Shown here: piece after piece, positions 34,501 through 47,565 of the stretch
How positions within the stretch are numbered: position 1 is the first letter of the stretch
Layout of the letters: every line of letters starts with the position of its first letter
Assembly: GCA_963457665.1 (NCBI GenBank)
Contig: OY735203.1
Span: 26,828,124 to 26,892,123 of the forward strand
DNA from: Thysanoteuthis rhombus
Lineage: Eukaryota > Mollusca > Cephalopoda > Oegopsida > Thysanoteuthidae
Direction of reading: 5' to 3'
Length of the DNA stretch: 64,000 nucleotides
Translations under genes and position numbers: made by a program
The notes under the pieces: generated by a model
Database searches by the model: none
Told to the model about the DNA's origin: nothing
What the model saw: the letters and a program-made list of their open reading frames with translations, nothing else

Positions 34501-37500
34501 GGTGAGCAAAACAAGTCAATGGGTGGTTTTGGGGGTACCTTGATTTCAATATATATTCAATATATACAATGCACCATTCTGGCAACTTTGAGGGTACAAA
34601 AAGAATGAGAATTTTATTCGTACATAACCTTAGGGAATGCCATTACTCCTAAGTAAGAGAACGCCACAATCCCACATTCTCACAGCACTACACTACTGGG
34701 TATTTTCACTGTCCTTAAATAATCTTGACTTTAAGGAAAGATTATCAAGTGAAAAAAGTAAAACTGTTAAGCCACCTTTGAAACATCTTGGTGAGGTGGG
34801 TGAACGTGTCGAGACCTTAATTATACGTTTCTTCTTTTTTTTTAAAATTTTGCAGGTCAAAATTGAGATGCATCCTCGATGCCAGGAAAACACTTATTTA
34901 AAAACTATCAAACCAAATGACAAGGCAATGACTATCTCACCCATAGATACAGTGTTGCTGTTGATTTGCAATACCCTCTGACCATGTTTTTCTGCACACT
35001 GTACCAGAGCATTCTTAAGGTAATTGTACATCTCCTTCCTAGTCTGAAGCAACTGCTTGTAGCCATGAGACCCCAGGGACAAAAGAGTGATGAATAAGTC
35101 AATTGTGGGAGTTGAAGAGGCTCTACCTGGAATAAAGACACATCAACCAATTAATAATCAAACAATAATTTCAATTGAAGATCAGAAAAGGAAAAAAAAA
35201 GAAAAAAAAAACCCTCAATTCTCAATTTTTTTTATTTGTTGTAATTCTAATACTTTTCTTCTGCAATCTTTCCAAATCTATTCTTGCAAATATTTTGTAT
35301 TTGATGGAATTAAACCAAACCTGGCACAAGGCCACGTTTTTTGAGCATTTAATATCCAGAATCTTTTCATTTTGCTCAATATTCCTTATATTTACATCCT
35401 TTTCAAAGGTATTTAACCTTTCTTTTTTCATCCATCCATCAGTTTTCCTAAATCAAAAACAAAAATAAAAAAAAAAAAAAAATACAAAAAAAAAACAAAA
35501 AAAACCCCTTACAAGCACATGATCATTATTATTCCGATCTATGGATTATTCCAACAGTGGTTCTTAGAGTTCCAAGTCATATACCAGCCCCGGTGATCCC
35601 AGGTTTCCTCACTTCCTTCCCCATTTTGTGTTATCATCTACCGATTTCTTCATCATACTTTCTATAATATAGTTCCTCCTCTGCTTAAAATTCTTCCCAT
35701 AGGAGCAGAGTTCCTTCTCTTTCAGAATCATTATTCTAACTGAAGTTGGGATGAAACTCAGTGAACCAAAATCTGTATATATTATGGGATTGTGTTCAAA
35801 GCCTCTTGAAAATCATCTAATGTAAGATTGGATATATTGGCCTAAATGTAATGACTGAAAACAATCAAGATGAGGATATTAGTCAGAATGATTTGTGAAA
35901 AATCTTACCTGGGTACATTTTGCCAATTTCTTCAATAAAGTTCTTATCAAAACCTGCAATGATGGCCCCTCCTACAGGAACCATGAAGTTCTTATCCGTA
36001 CTCTGTACAAACGCATCCACTCGACCAACACGAGCAGCCTAAAACAAAGAAACCGGTTATGATATCAAACTATAAGTTTGTATAATACATGAAGCACAAT
36101 TCTTTGATATATCCGAATGCTTGTGAAACATCACATTTCTAATCTAATGGTTGAATACCAAGTGTTCCATAAAATCACGGTTCTCACAAGTAATTACATG
36201 CTTTTAAACAACAGAAGAACAATAGAACAATAATAACCATCCCATGCATATGTGGAAAAGTATATAAGGGTGAGATGGAAAAATCTGGCATAGCAGACTA
36301 TATCTCGAATGAGAAGGATACACCTTACCCCCTCTAGGATAAGGTCCAGATAATTGACATTGACAATGAGGAATTTGAAGAGTTGGCATATATCAGCTAG
36401 GTGCATGTCAGACAAGTTATGATTTCAAGACCATGCGGTTTTCTTTTTTAAGTAAAGAAGGTGCAGAGGGACTACCCAGTGTATAGTTTGGATTCACCTG
36501 GGTACTTGGGTGGTGGTATAGTTACATCTGAGTGCCTAGCGCTGTTGAAGTAGATTGATCCGGTTCATATATTAATGACCACCCTTTTTTCTGTCACCTT
36601 TCATTTCCTGGAGAAAAAAAAGGTTTTCCTGATAAGGGCTGAGAAAGCCAAAACATAGTATTGACAACATCAAGCATGCAGAGAAGGGGTTCCATTGTCT
36701 GAACAAAATATGAAAAGAATAACTGCATATATACCATTGACATGACTGGTAAGGTGTGAGGAAGCATAATGTTAGTAAAAACAATTCCGTGAACAGAATT
36801 TGCATTAATACCCTCGGGAAAGGTTTGAATCTACTTCTCTCTATACTCTGTGCAAATGCCAGAAATTCTAAAATATCTTGCAACTAGCATGCCTCTTTGG
36901 CTGACTAAGAAGGTAACAGGTAAGTGAACCAAACCAGTTTCTACCTTACTAGCATCCCCTGTCCAGAAAGGGGAAATTTGTTTCCCCTCAATGTCAAACA
37001 ATATATAATAACATAATATGATGAAATTATTTAGAAATTGTTGAAGCAGTCGCCTCATGTAAACCATTCTAAGAAACGCCTCAAGAGAAAAAAAAGCTCA
37101 CAATTATAATAGATCAAAGCTGCTTCCAAGTTGAAAAGCACATGAAAGAATAACTAGCTGAAGAAAACTGAAGAAAAAGTCTTACTTACCTGTTGCAACA
37201 GGTGAGTACACTTGGAAGACTGAAGTCCGTATGCATTATTAACCAAATGGGGAATGTTGGAGGTTTTGCAAAGTTTCGCAATTTCTTCTAGTCTGGAAAG
37301 AAATTTATTATGCAGAAATTGACTAGGAATGATGCTTTCACACAGATACCATAAATGGTGGACTCTAAGACAAATGGTTTACACGGGTATGTGGAGTACT
37401 ACTGCTCACTGCAACTCATCTAAGCCCCATAATTGTCCATATTGAGCTTCGGTACATTGACCCCTAGTCATAATACCAGAGCATTGAATGCAGTGTAATA

Positions 37501-40500
37501 TTTGTATAGTTTTTTGTTTTTTTTCATTAAATGTCCATCTTATACACCAACTTATACAGCATCTTATTTTGTGAATTACGTTGTATTGATTCATCTCCTT
37601 TATTTAAAATCAATAAATATTCCAAGAAAAAAAAGCATACAATGAATACCTATAATTCTGTTGGCTAAATTTCCACAAATCAATTTTACTGTCTATTTTT
37701 TTATCCTTATTACTAAACAAGTGATATTACTAGAAAGCACACACCTCTGCCATACACTAACTAAAAACTGAATGGAAATAAAATATTTTTAAAAAGAGAG
37801 AGAAGTAATTCTCATATATACAAGCATTGAGTTACACCCCTTGAAATTTAGTTTTAGCATTTTTATATACTGTTTGCTTTCAATCCCTCTTCATTCAGAA
37901 AATTGAAAATATCTCTCAATCTCTTTTAGCCCATTTCCACAAAAATTCATAGAGATCCATTGAGAACTTTTGGAGATATTGTGTGGATAGACATGAGCAT
38001 ATACATAAATGTATTAGTAACAAATCCTCACTAAAAATGAGGATATAATGATTCTTCACACAATGAATATAAACTAAGATTTTTCACAATGAACTGGTTG
38101 AGTTTCAGTTCTCATCAAATAATTGCAGAAATGGTTTTTATGCAATTTTTTGATTCTCTGTTGTTTTGCAGAAATATATTCAAACTAAAAAGCACTCAGA
38201 AAATATACATCTCTGCCAACAACATCGTCATTAAAAACTGAATGAAAGTTTAATTTCTTTTTCCAATCCTCTGTGCTGTAAACAAATTTATTTATTTTTT
38301 AGTAGCTCAAGTATTATAAATCATTATTAACAATTTTTTTCATTTTCATGCAACTATTTACGTTTATTTTAATATTTTTGGTGCAGACCAGATAAAATTT
38401 TTAAAAAGCAACAAAAATATCTAAGATAACTGTAAATAGAAGCATAAAAATGAAAAAAAAAATTCTATAATCACTGCACCGTAGTTTTATGGAATTTATG
38501 ATTTTTGTTAATTAACAGTATATTTTCATTTTGCTTGCATCAACCAGACACTGTTTCCAACAACCTTTTAAAACATTGCAATAATTAAATATTTCCCTTG
38601 AAAGTTTATTTTGGTTACAAATGTGAGAAAAAAGCAAAAAATCCTTTCGCATACTCTCAATGAATTACGAATAGTCTGGTCGTTAGAAAGTAAATACACT
38701 TATTTCTTGGCATTCACAGGAGTTAGGGGCATCATGGGAGGGACATACAAATAAGAAAATCCACAAATAATTTTTGCTGACCCCTTTCATTTTTTCTGGG
38801 GATAGATCCATCAATTACGGCAGAATCACAATTTTTTTTTTCAGTCAAAAACATAAAAACAGCCATCAAATTTGAAATCTTCTGTGAGTAAGCAAAAAGA
38901 TTTCGTCATATTTTATGTAAAACTCAGGGAAATCTTATTTACTTCATTTTTCTTGACACATTGATCCCAGTAGAGATCAACAAGACACATATATCCCAGC
39001 AGTCATAGAAATTTTCCAAGGAGTCAACTGCTTCCAATCTTGGAAAAATTTTTATTCTTTGAAAAATAGAACAAACAAAAAATACTAACTTGTCAGGAGC
39101 CCGAGGGGCAAAACAGCTGGTTGTCGTGAGGACGCAAAGGATATTCTCAGATCCTAATTCCTCGATTTTAGTAGTGATCGCATCCAAATCTGTTCTTAGT
39201 TCATCTCCTTCAAGAACATTCTCAATGATGACAGGTTCAAAGCCTGCAATATTGAATCAATTGAGAAGTAGGATGTAATGGTCAAATTCGGTAACAAATT
39301 TCTAGCATTAGTCATCCTAGTTTTCAGCAAATTAGAAAAAAATATACAATAAAGAAATAAAAGAGAACTTTATAAAATTAATCCATGAATTGTTGGGACT
39401 ATGGAACTCATTCTTCATGCTGCTTTTGTCATTCCCACATCCTTCCAGTCAATCTATTCTACAGCCTTTTCCAGGTGTACAATACCTAAGGAAAAGCAAC
39501 TTTCTCTTTTCTACTTAAAATTGGGCAAGCAGAAAAGAATGATGGTGAATATATCATCTAGCTCAGCTTATTCCCAGCAATAAGCCACACAGACTGTACT
39601 ATTTTAAACACCAGTAAGTGATTCTACATTATACACGTTTTCCATTTCCTTCTCTACTGAGCAAAGAAAACACATCATAATAAATTTTTTGGAGAGCAAG
39701 AAGGTAATAGGAGAGCATTCCTGTGTATAGCATGGAATCATCTGTGTTGCATGAGTGCCAAGAATGGCTGCATCTGTGTGACTTGCATGAGCTGAGCCAG
39801 ACAGTAGATAAGCCACCATTTTTTTTCTGTTCATCCATTTTTTCTGAAGAAAAGAGATCCCTCTCTTTCTTCATGGATTGTACACCAGAAAAAATCTGTA
39901 GAATGGGTTGGACTAAACAAAAGCAACACAAACGAGATCATTAGTCAGTACAAGTCACAGAATGATATTGACTCTTCCAAAAACTATAGACAGCATCTTT
40001 ATTAGAGTCAATTTACCAAAGTGTTAACTCACTTAATGAAGAAAAATTCTATTACATTGACATTAAATCAGGAAACAGTTAAGGATATCTTGTTTGGTGA
40101 TCAAATACTGATTATTTCTAAGAATGCTTTTTTGCAGTTACTGTCATCTTCTATGCATAATATGATAGGCAGATTACTTACCGGCAGTGACCATAGATTT
40201 GAAACAAGACTTCTGGTCAATGCGTGGCCAGAGTACATATTTAGCCTTTGGACGGTGCTGTTTCATGGTCAACATACATAGCACAAGAGACATTCCAGTT
40301 GCCATGGGTACAATGAAGCAGCTTTTGGCTGAAGTTACACCTACAAAACAAAAGATACATATATTCATCTTTTCCACACCAAAAATCTTTCCACAACTTT
40401 TAAATGGTTACGAGATGAGAGTATACAAGATGAAAGTAATTCAGAACAAACATGAGTGGAAGTAATTATCATTTTATGTGGAACCCAGGATGTGTGTACC

Positions 40501-41555
40501 ATTTTTCTTTAATACTTGTTTATCTATTCATCCTCAAAACATCATAAGAATAAACATTGAAATATAAACAAAACAAACCACAGAGAACAACCGTAACCAC
40601 TAAAGGTGGAAAAGAGTTCAATCCATTTTATAAGTGGATTTGTTTGTATGTCCTAGTACTCCTGGCAATACCGTTTTGTCTACAGACTTGAAAATTGGCA
40701 CTAGTACTCTACTAAGCCCCTTCTAGAAATCTTTTATTTTCTATTTTGGGAATTTTAAGCTTTTGGAGCCTTATTTTGACGTGTTTTTCAATAACTTTTA
40801 CATTCTTTAGAATCTAAATGTTTTGTTTGTTTTTTTTACTCAAGTTTAGATGCTCTCAGTGGGAAACACTTTTTGACCCTTCAAAGAGTGCATTTCCCTC
40901 TACTTTACACCCTTCAAAAAATAACATAAGCATACAAAATTAAGATATATATGTGAGCAGAGTGTAGGTTTCACTTTTGTATTATAGTCACACTGTAAAT
41001 AGAACTCACCCCCCCCAAAAAATATTTTTCTCAAAACGTTTGGTTTTAAAACCTCCTTCAGGTCAATTGTGTAGGCATGCCAAATTCATTAATATTCATT
41101 ACTTAATTAAGTACTTCCACAAGGAAGGAGATTATTTTGAAACATGAATATTTGTTGTGTAAAATAAAAATCAAGTCAAAAATGTAATTCAATTCAATTT
41201 AGTGAGTAAATATCAATGATTCTCCTTAGCATATATTTAAAAGAAATAATTGAACTCATCTCTAAAAACATAATTAGGGGGGAAATTTTCAAAAACGCTA
41301 CTCATTGAGGGGAGTGAGTGTGCAAAATTTCAAGTTCTTACTATGAACTGTTAGGACTGAGCTAAGGCTGGATACACAGAGACATATAAATGTCAGAACA
41401 CATGAATAAACTGAACCCAGCAATAGTGTTTAAACAAGGTTGCTGTGTACAGCAGAGATTTAAAAAAGAAAAGTTATGTTCACCTCTTTTATAATAGCTG
41501 AAACCTCTGGGAGATCTTAGATGCTTTTGTGTTCTTTAAAAAAAAGTGGGGGTAT

Positions 41556-41591
<36 letters not shown>

Positions 41592-44500
41592 GGGTATTCT
41601 TTAAAAAAAAAAAAAAAGAAAAAAAAAGAAAGGGAGTTATGACCCCTATTAAGCCAGTCTAGACTGACACACCTGCATACTTTGGGTTTCCCCAATCAGT
41701 TTCTCTCTCATCAGAGTAATCAAGAATAATGGTGATATCACAAAATGCTGAATACCTACCACAAATTTTGATAGCATCAAGTGCTAAGCTGTTGGTCACT
41801 TTCATTAGAATGCTTGATCCAGCTGCTTTGGGCTGAATAGCTGTAATATCACCAGACCGACCAATTCCATGGCCAAGTCTGAAATAAAAACACAAAGCTG
41901 TTATACAGAGAATTTTTCCCAGGCTTAAGACTCAGATAATTCCATCTCTTTTTACAGTTGACAGTACTAATATTAAGAACCTCTCCCCCCCCCAAAAAAA
42001 ACACTAGTCATCATAAGATAATTTTAAAAAATCATTCAAATTTTCCAAATGCATTAATGAAACAAACTTTTGAAAATGTCTATTTTTGGTTGTATAATAC
42101 TAGGCCTCTCACTTCTCCATTCTCAATTTACCATTTAAAAAAGACTGCTATGAAAGATTTGAAATGTATTTTTCATATCAAAAATCAAAGATTCTTTTTA
42201 CATATTTAGTATCAATGATTTAAAAAAAGACACGTGAATATCATTATTTCCCCTGAGAATATAATAGCAACATTATTCTGATGAAACTGATCCAATAAGC
42301 TTCAAAAGAGATGTATATTTTTTGCATTAAATAATAATTCTTTAATTAACAGAAAACGTATCAATGTTGATTCACCCATAGAGTCTTAGGAAAAACAACT
42401 TTTTTTCAGTTCTGGGCAATTTATCTCACTATTATCTCTGGATTATCCCAATATTTTTTTTTAAAGACTTTAAATTCTAACAATGAGGTTAACCATCAAC
42501 GGCAGAAAGTGGCAAGTGCAATACTTATCCAATGCAAGATAAAAGCCCTAATCCATTACAAGTAAGCACTGACTAATAGATAGAACAGAGTTGTCATCAA
42601 TCACAATAGAATGGGAATTTTATAGAATTAGCCATAGAACTGCGATAACAGAAATTCCTATTATTGGCCGCTAACGAGTTAATAAATCCTGACCAGAGGA
42701 AATTCTTACCTGTAGTGTCTCCTAGCAACCAGCTGAGAAGCAATTCTTGCTTCTCGTTCACCAACACCACAATTACCAGGAAAATTGTTGCTGTCCATCA
42801 CAGATAATTCTTGCAATACCAACTCAATGGTCAGGTCATCCCAGCCCTCTTCAGGAAGTTTCCGCTAGAAAAAAAATAAACATACTGATATAGCATTTTT
42901 ATATTGACATTCTACAGATATTAACAACCAAGATATCATCATTAATATCAGATATATATTTCTACAAATATATAATTTTGTAAAAATGATTTATCATCTA
43001 TGAAATGTATCTATCTATTATATATATATATCATAATAACATGGAAAGGCAAATGAAACTACAGGTGTCCCCTGGTTAATGACCAGGTTTCATTCTGACA
43101 ACCAGCTCACTATACAAAATGGTCGTTAAATGAAAGCCTTGTCTAGGGTTTAAAAATCCAACATTCATTCATGTTTTTTCTTAATATTTTCAATTCAAAT
43201 TGTTCTAAATCTTACCATAATGAGGTTTCAACCTTTCAAAACATTTTTTCTTAAAAAGGATTTATAACATAGTAACACGTTTCACAATAAGCCCAAAGGT
43301 TTTTGATCAAATCTTTTATTTCATATTTTTTTGTGCAATAATTTGCTGGATAAAAAGATCTACAAGTTAGTTTTTATACCTTTTTTTTGACACTACTTAC
43401 ATCCCATATGCACCATTGCATTTGACATTGTATTATTTTCATTGTGTACTACTACATAAATTCACTACCCCGTATGAATTGTCAACTTGGGCTTTTTAAA
43501 TTACTATCAAGGATAGGTTTATTCTTATTTGTAAAAGGTTATTAAAGAAAAAATAAAAAATAAAATAAAATTTTTAGAATCTAAAACAATTTTTAAAAAT
43601 CACCCCCCACCCCAAAATATAAATATCATATATGTGAAAGCGGTTGGTAATATCAGTTACGATTGTAACTGCAGTTGGTCGATAAAGGAGTCGGTCGTTA
43701 ATCAGGGGATACCTGTAATATATTTATTATTATTCATGACTTCTGCTGAAAGACTAATGATTGTATACACAATTAAGCAGAATGATAGTGTAATAAGCTT
43801 GTACGTAGCTATATTGTGCACAATGCTTTCAGTGCACCAAACACTATAGAAAAAAAATGTTTTCTCAAACTATTCCTTAAAGTTAACTTACTACTCAAAT
43901 ATCCATTAATGTTTCTATTTTGATGGAAAAGAAGGTACTCAACGTGGTATTCAATGACAATAAATAAAGCCAAGGAAAAACTTTCAACAAAGGTCAGAAT
44001 ATATAGCTGTAAACAGTATTCAGCTACAGATATTTTCTTGCTTGTATTGGCATCACAAAAATGTGTTAACTAGTCACACAAAAAGAGATATGTTTGCATT
44101 TCACACACATCACATTTCACTCTGTTTGCATTTTACTGATCTAAAAAGTAAATTAATCATTCTTTTAAAAAACAATTCCAAGCTAAAAAAAAAACAAACA
44201 AACAATAAAAACACATGAAGAAACAAATGTTTTATCATTTAAAAATTTACTAAAAATACACTTCACCACTTTTGATCTGTAACTAACAAGCATGGATCTC
44301 CTATTAATGACTACTCCTTTGTATATTATTAAATGTTCATGTTTTTATTTACATACTTAAACTGTGACCGTTCCGGCTTATTGAATTCGTCATCAGTTTT
44401 TGCGTACGTCACAGTGCCAATGTTATTCATATCTAACATCACTGGTTTTTGGTCTGATCATAGTTAATTTTACGAATGAAAAGAAATTCAAAACTCGGTA

Positions 44501-45062
44501 GTAGAAGTTTGACAAAAAAAACTAAAAACGGTTCGAACCATACTAATTCTACACTCATAAAGCGGTATATCTTTCTATTCAAATTAGAAAATTAATCGTC
44601 ATTGAAATATAAACAAGACAAGAGAAAATTTCGAATCAATGAAGAGAGACAGGGACAAAAATGAAGAGAAGCAGAAACTAATTAGTGTTGAATTGAAATA
44701 TCAACAAGACACTCACACAAGCAGCGAGTCCGAAGTTCATCAAATGGAAAAAAAAAAAAAAAAAATGACAATTCTAAATTAGGACCATTTTAAAATCAGC
44801 TGTAAAACGAAATTTGACCTATATTTTATAAAAAATTTTCGTCCACAATTTTTGGGGAGCCACCGGCTAAATTTTCAACTTTTTTTAAAAACAAGTTTTC
44901 CCATCACAATAAACAATGTCACAAAATGCAAGTAATGACTTGACTTACGTGTTGCAAAAGAAGTCGTAGTTTGGTTTCATGAGCTTTCCTCGCCTGGATC
45001 CCTTGTTGGATGTACGACGAAGATACCAACTTTTCACACAATTCAGTTATATTAGAATTCAT
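29869..45062 (-). CDS. SEPSECS: O-phosphoseryl-tRNA(Sec) selenium transferase, ten exons
   Basis: Coding exons in transcript order are 45062-44949, 42864-42710, 41878-41760, 40340-40182, 39243-39090, 37292-37190, 36038-35909, 35126-34941, 32243-32159 and 30118-29869. Joined, they give 1455 nt, 484 residues and a stop, against about 501 in human; every phase agrees and all introns are GT-AG. The enzyme is a PLP-dependent, fold-type I protein that converts phosphoseryl-tRNA(Sec) to selenocysteinyl-tRNA(Sec) with selenophosphate in the cytosol. Key residues fall at human numbering: R75 (CGVGER), the phosphate loop GHGIGRSGD with R97 and S98, Q105 (IQPKAAGS), the Schiff-base K284 ([13 protein letters not shown]) and R313. 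The C-terminal [13 protein letters not shown] and [13 protein letters not shown] blocks are conserved; the tail is shorter than human. The start ATG aligns with the human start ([14 protein letters not shown]). Confidence 0.96.
30119..34940 (-). other. SEPSECS introns 9 and 8 (with exon 9 between)
   Basis: Introns 30119-32158 and 32244-34940. They contain a (TC)n(TA)n run at 31546-31579 and poly-A tracts. A plus-strand ORF of 136 codons (30204-30614) and others up to 114 codons show no motif. At 33960-34090 the minus strand has GAGTTCAAATCCC in a tRNA-like context, a weak candidate SINE. Confidence 0.7.
35127..37189 (-). other. SEPSECS introns 7 and 6 (with exon 7 between)
   Basis: Introns 35127-35908 and 36039-37189. 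The stretch 36570-36850 belongs to the dispersed family also found near 39.7, 49.9 and 55.8 kb (shared CCACCCTTT, GAGAAAAAAAAGG-type and TGACAACATCAAG words). Confidence 0.65.
37293..39089 (-). other. SEPSECS intron 5
   Basis: A 1797-bp intron. At 37920-38025 it carries one plus-oriented unit of the TTGAGAACTTTTGGAGATAT family that builds the 46-kb fold-back. The rest is AT-rich without features. Confidence 0.7.
39244..40181 (-). other. SEPSECS intron 4
   Basis: A 938-bp intron. Positions 39690-39935 match the dispersed repeat at 55790-55990 (shared GTGACTTGC, AAGCCACC, CTGCAGAAAAG/CTGAAGAAAAG, TTCTTCATGGATT and GTAGAATGG-type words). The 100-codon minus-strand ORF at 39931-39629 is part of that repeat. 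Confidence 0.7.
40341..42709 (-). other. SEPSECS introns 3 and 2 (with exon 3 between)
   Basis: Introns 40341-41759 and 41879-42709. A dispersed repeat occupies about 41285-41465 (see 50905-51430). Two poly-A runs lie at 41559-41586 and 41603-41632, separated by the direct repeat GGGGGTATTCTTT (41548 and 41590). Confidence 0.7.
43062..43715. mobile_element. pogo/Tigger-type MITE with TA target duplication
   Basis: The element lies in SEPSECS intron 1 (42865-44948). The left end is CAGGTGTCCCCTGGTTAATG (43062 on) and the right end, reversed, is CAGGTATCCCCTGATTAACG (43715 back), followed by ACC on both; about 23 bp match with three differences. Both ends are bounded by TA (43060-43061 and 43716-43717). 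A CAG...CTG terminus with TA duplication is typical of pogo/Tigger elements within the Tc1-mariner superfamily. At 654 bp there is no transposase ORF, so it is a non-autonomous copy. A second, internal similarity (GTCGTTAA near 43122 and GGTTGGTAAT near 43643) suggests further inward symmetry. Confidence 0.82.
43716..44948 (-). other. SEPSECS intron 1, promoter-proximal part
   Basis: AT-rich intronic sequence without recognisable genes. A poly-A run lies at 44746-44764. Confidence 0.6.
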
Positions 45063-45884
45063 TTTCTACTTTTGCTTTCATCAAAGCAAGTCAATGCAAT
45101 GAATAACGAAGTGAAATTAATACAAATTTAGATGAAAGTTTCATCTGAATATTCACGATCTTTTTTCAACTTTTAACTAATTTCTGATATCAGTTGGTAC
45201 TGTCTGTGTATAAAAAATACAGAAGGGAAATATCCAATTTAAAACAAAATTAATTAATTAATTAATAGACTAAACCCGGTGCAAGTATAAGCGGTCTAAG
45301 TTAAAATACCCACTGAAAAAAGTGGATTTCCCTCCGAAACGGTGTTGGCTGATGCAAGTCCCCGTCGCAAAAAATACCACTCCCAGCACATTCTGGATTC
45401 ACGCACATTTCGGTTTCATTCAGAAAACCGTAGAATATTGTGTATATATAAACATAAACGAGAGAGTACTGATAAGCTCTCAAATTATGATCAATTGTGT
45501 ACTTTTTTAGAACAAGCATGACGTTTCCAGCACATCATAACATTAATTTTCAAATATGGAGGGAAGTCAGATTTGACCTCTGAGGACCGTGAAAGATCAA
45601 ATTCAAGACAGCTGCCAGACAACAAGGTCTAATGTTCAAACGCATAAATATACTACAAAAACCATTGGAAAAAATTGTCTAGGGTGAATTATGAAGGAGT
45701 AATGGGCATTTCAAGAATTAGGTGACTATTTAGATGCCATCTTGAAAATTGTATATTCTCACTGGTTTGACACAGTAGCAGTAATCCATTTTGATAGATA
45801 TTAGTCCTAGTGCTGTAATAGAGGTATATAGGAATTTTTGAGTTGATCAATGAAACCAATTGAACATGTTGAAGGGACCTTCAA
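45063..45884. other. Upstream region of SEPSECS
   Basis: It contains the presumed SEPSECS promoter and 5' UTR (reading leftwards). I see an (ATTA)n run at 45251-45265 and no clear core promoter element. A divergent gene is not evident. Confidence 0.45.
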
Positions 45885-47565
45885 TGAATCAGAAAAAAAT
45901 GTTTTTTCATCAAATATGAGCATATCATTGGAAAAGAAATTTCATACTGAGTAAAGTTTACAGAAGAACCATGTGTCTCTGAGCAAGTCATTCCGAGCTA
46001 TACACAATTAAATGTCATGGTTTTTAAATGAAACACCAGTGTGGAATGATACATATAATATAGAGGGAGATAACTGGACCCACTTCAAACTTTAATCATT
46101 TCTTTGGTAGCCTATTGCCCATGTTTCCACAAAATTAAATTGATATTCATTGAGAACATTTGGAGATAGATAGTAGATATACAGAGAATCTTTTGGGGGG
46201 CTATTGTTTGGGCAGTCAGCTAGGATGTAGGGAGGTAATTGTGCATGGATCTATTCTAAAATCTCATGACTTATTTGAAGGCCCATTAGCTACCCTTCCA
46301 GAAAATTTTATTGAAATTCAGTAAGAACTTCTGGAGATATCATGTGTACAGACTGAAAGAAGATCCGTCTCCTTTCATAGTCTATTACCAACCCTTGTTC
46401 AAAATTTCATTGAAATCAATTGAGAGCTTTTGGCGGTATTGCGTGGAGTGATAGAGAACTTTTCGAGATATATTGTGATTGCTAATAGTTAGCTAGGACA
46501 TAGGGGAGATAATTGTGCATAGAGTACTCATAAATTTGCCTACTTCTTTTATGACTTATTGCCAACCATCCACAAAATTTCATTAAAATTTATGTGAACT
46601 TTTGGAGATATCGTGTGGAGAAAAAGACAAAAAAACAGTAACATTTTATTTAGACCTGGAAGTTTGTGGAAGAGTTGGCAATGGGCTACGAAATAAGTCA
46701 GGAAATATTGGAGTGGATTCATGCCCAATAATCTCCCCTATGTTAGGACTAACTGCTGGCAACCATGGAAAATCTCCAAAAGTTCTCGATGATGAATTTT
46801 AATGATATTTTGTAGAAAAATTTGGCAATAGATTTGGTGATTAAATTTTGGAGCGGATCTATGTGCAATTACCTCCCATACTTTGTGGCTATCAGTCCAC
46901 ACCACAGAATATCTTTAAAATTCCTGTCTCTCTGCACAATAACTATAAAGGTTCACAATGAATTTCATTGAAATTTCGTAGAAAGAGGGACGTAAGGCTA
47001 TGAAAGAAGTTCGGAAATTTTGGAATAGATCCATGCACGATTATCTCCCTTACGTCCTCACAGTCGGCAACCACAAAACATAAAAAATTTCTCTGTCTAC
47101 ATGATATCACAAAATGTTCCGAATAAATTTCAATGAAATTTCATCAAAAGGTGACCAATAGGCTATGAAAGAAGTCATGTAATTTGGGAATGGGCGTAAC
47201 TGCCTCCCAACATCTTGGCTTACTGTTTGCATAAAACAATAGCTCCAAATGTTCTTTGACTATCCACTTGATAAATCCAAAAGTTCTCAATGAATTTTAA
47301 TCAAATTTTGCAAAGTGGTGGGCAGAAGTGATTAAAGTTTAGAGTAGGTCCATCAACAATTTTATTTTATATGATAGCTATTATATAGCTATCAATCCAT
47401 ACACGTTTCATTTCAAAACAAAGGTTTATGACATCTGATTAGCCCTAAATGACTTCCTCAGAGACATATGGTTCTCTTGTAAACTTTACTCAGTATGAAA
47501 TTTCCTTTCTAATAATATATAATACGTCCATATTTGTTGAAAATTGTTTTTTTCATAGTGGGCAT
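45885..47565. repeat. 1.7-kb fold-back: head-to-head arrays of one repeat family
   Basis: The left arm (about 45885-46620) and right arm (about 46700-47565) are inverted copies of each other. The outer 65 bp are the clearest: 45931-45998 matches the reverse complement of 47441-47510, sharing AAATTTCATACTGAGTAAAG, TTTACA, AGAACCAT and TGTCTCTGAG. Inside, the left arm has four plus-oriented units with AAATTTCATTGAAAT, TTGAGAACTTTTGGAGATAT and GGAGATAATTGTGCATAGA-type words (near 46121, 46290, 46390 and 46564). The right arm has about four of the same units reversed (near 46764, 46949, 47110 and 47270), with GATC-ATG(T/C)-CAATTACCTCCC. No coding frame was recognised. Single units of the family occur at 23.4, 37.9 and 63.5 kb. 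Confidence 0.85.

Noticed and set aside
44528-44540. GGTTCGAACC resembling a pol III B box
   Set aside because: No A box at a suitable distance and no cloverleaf can be drawn around it.
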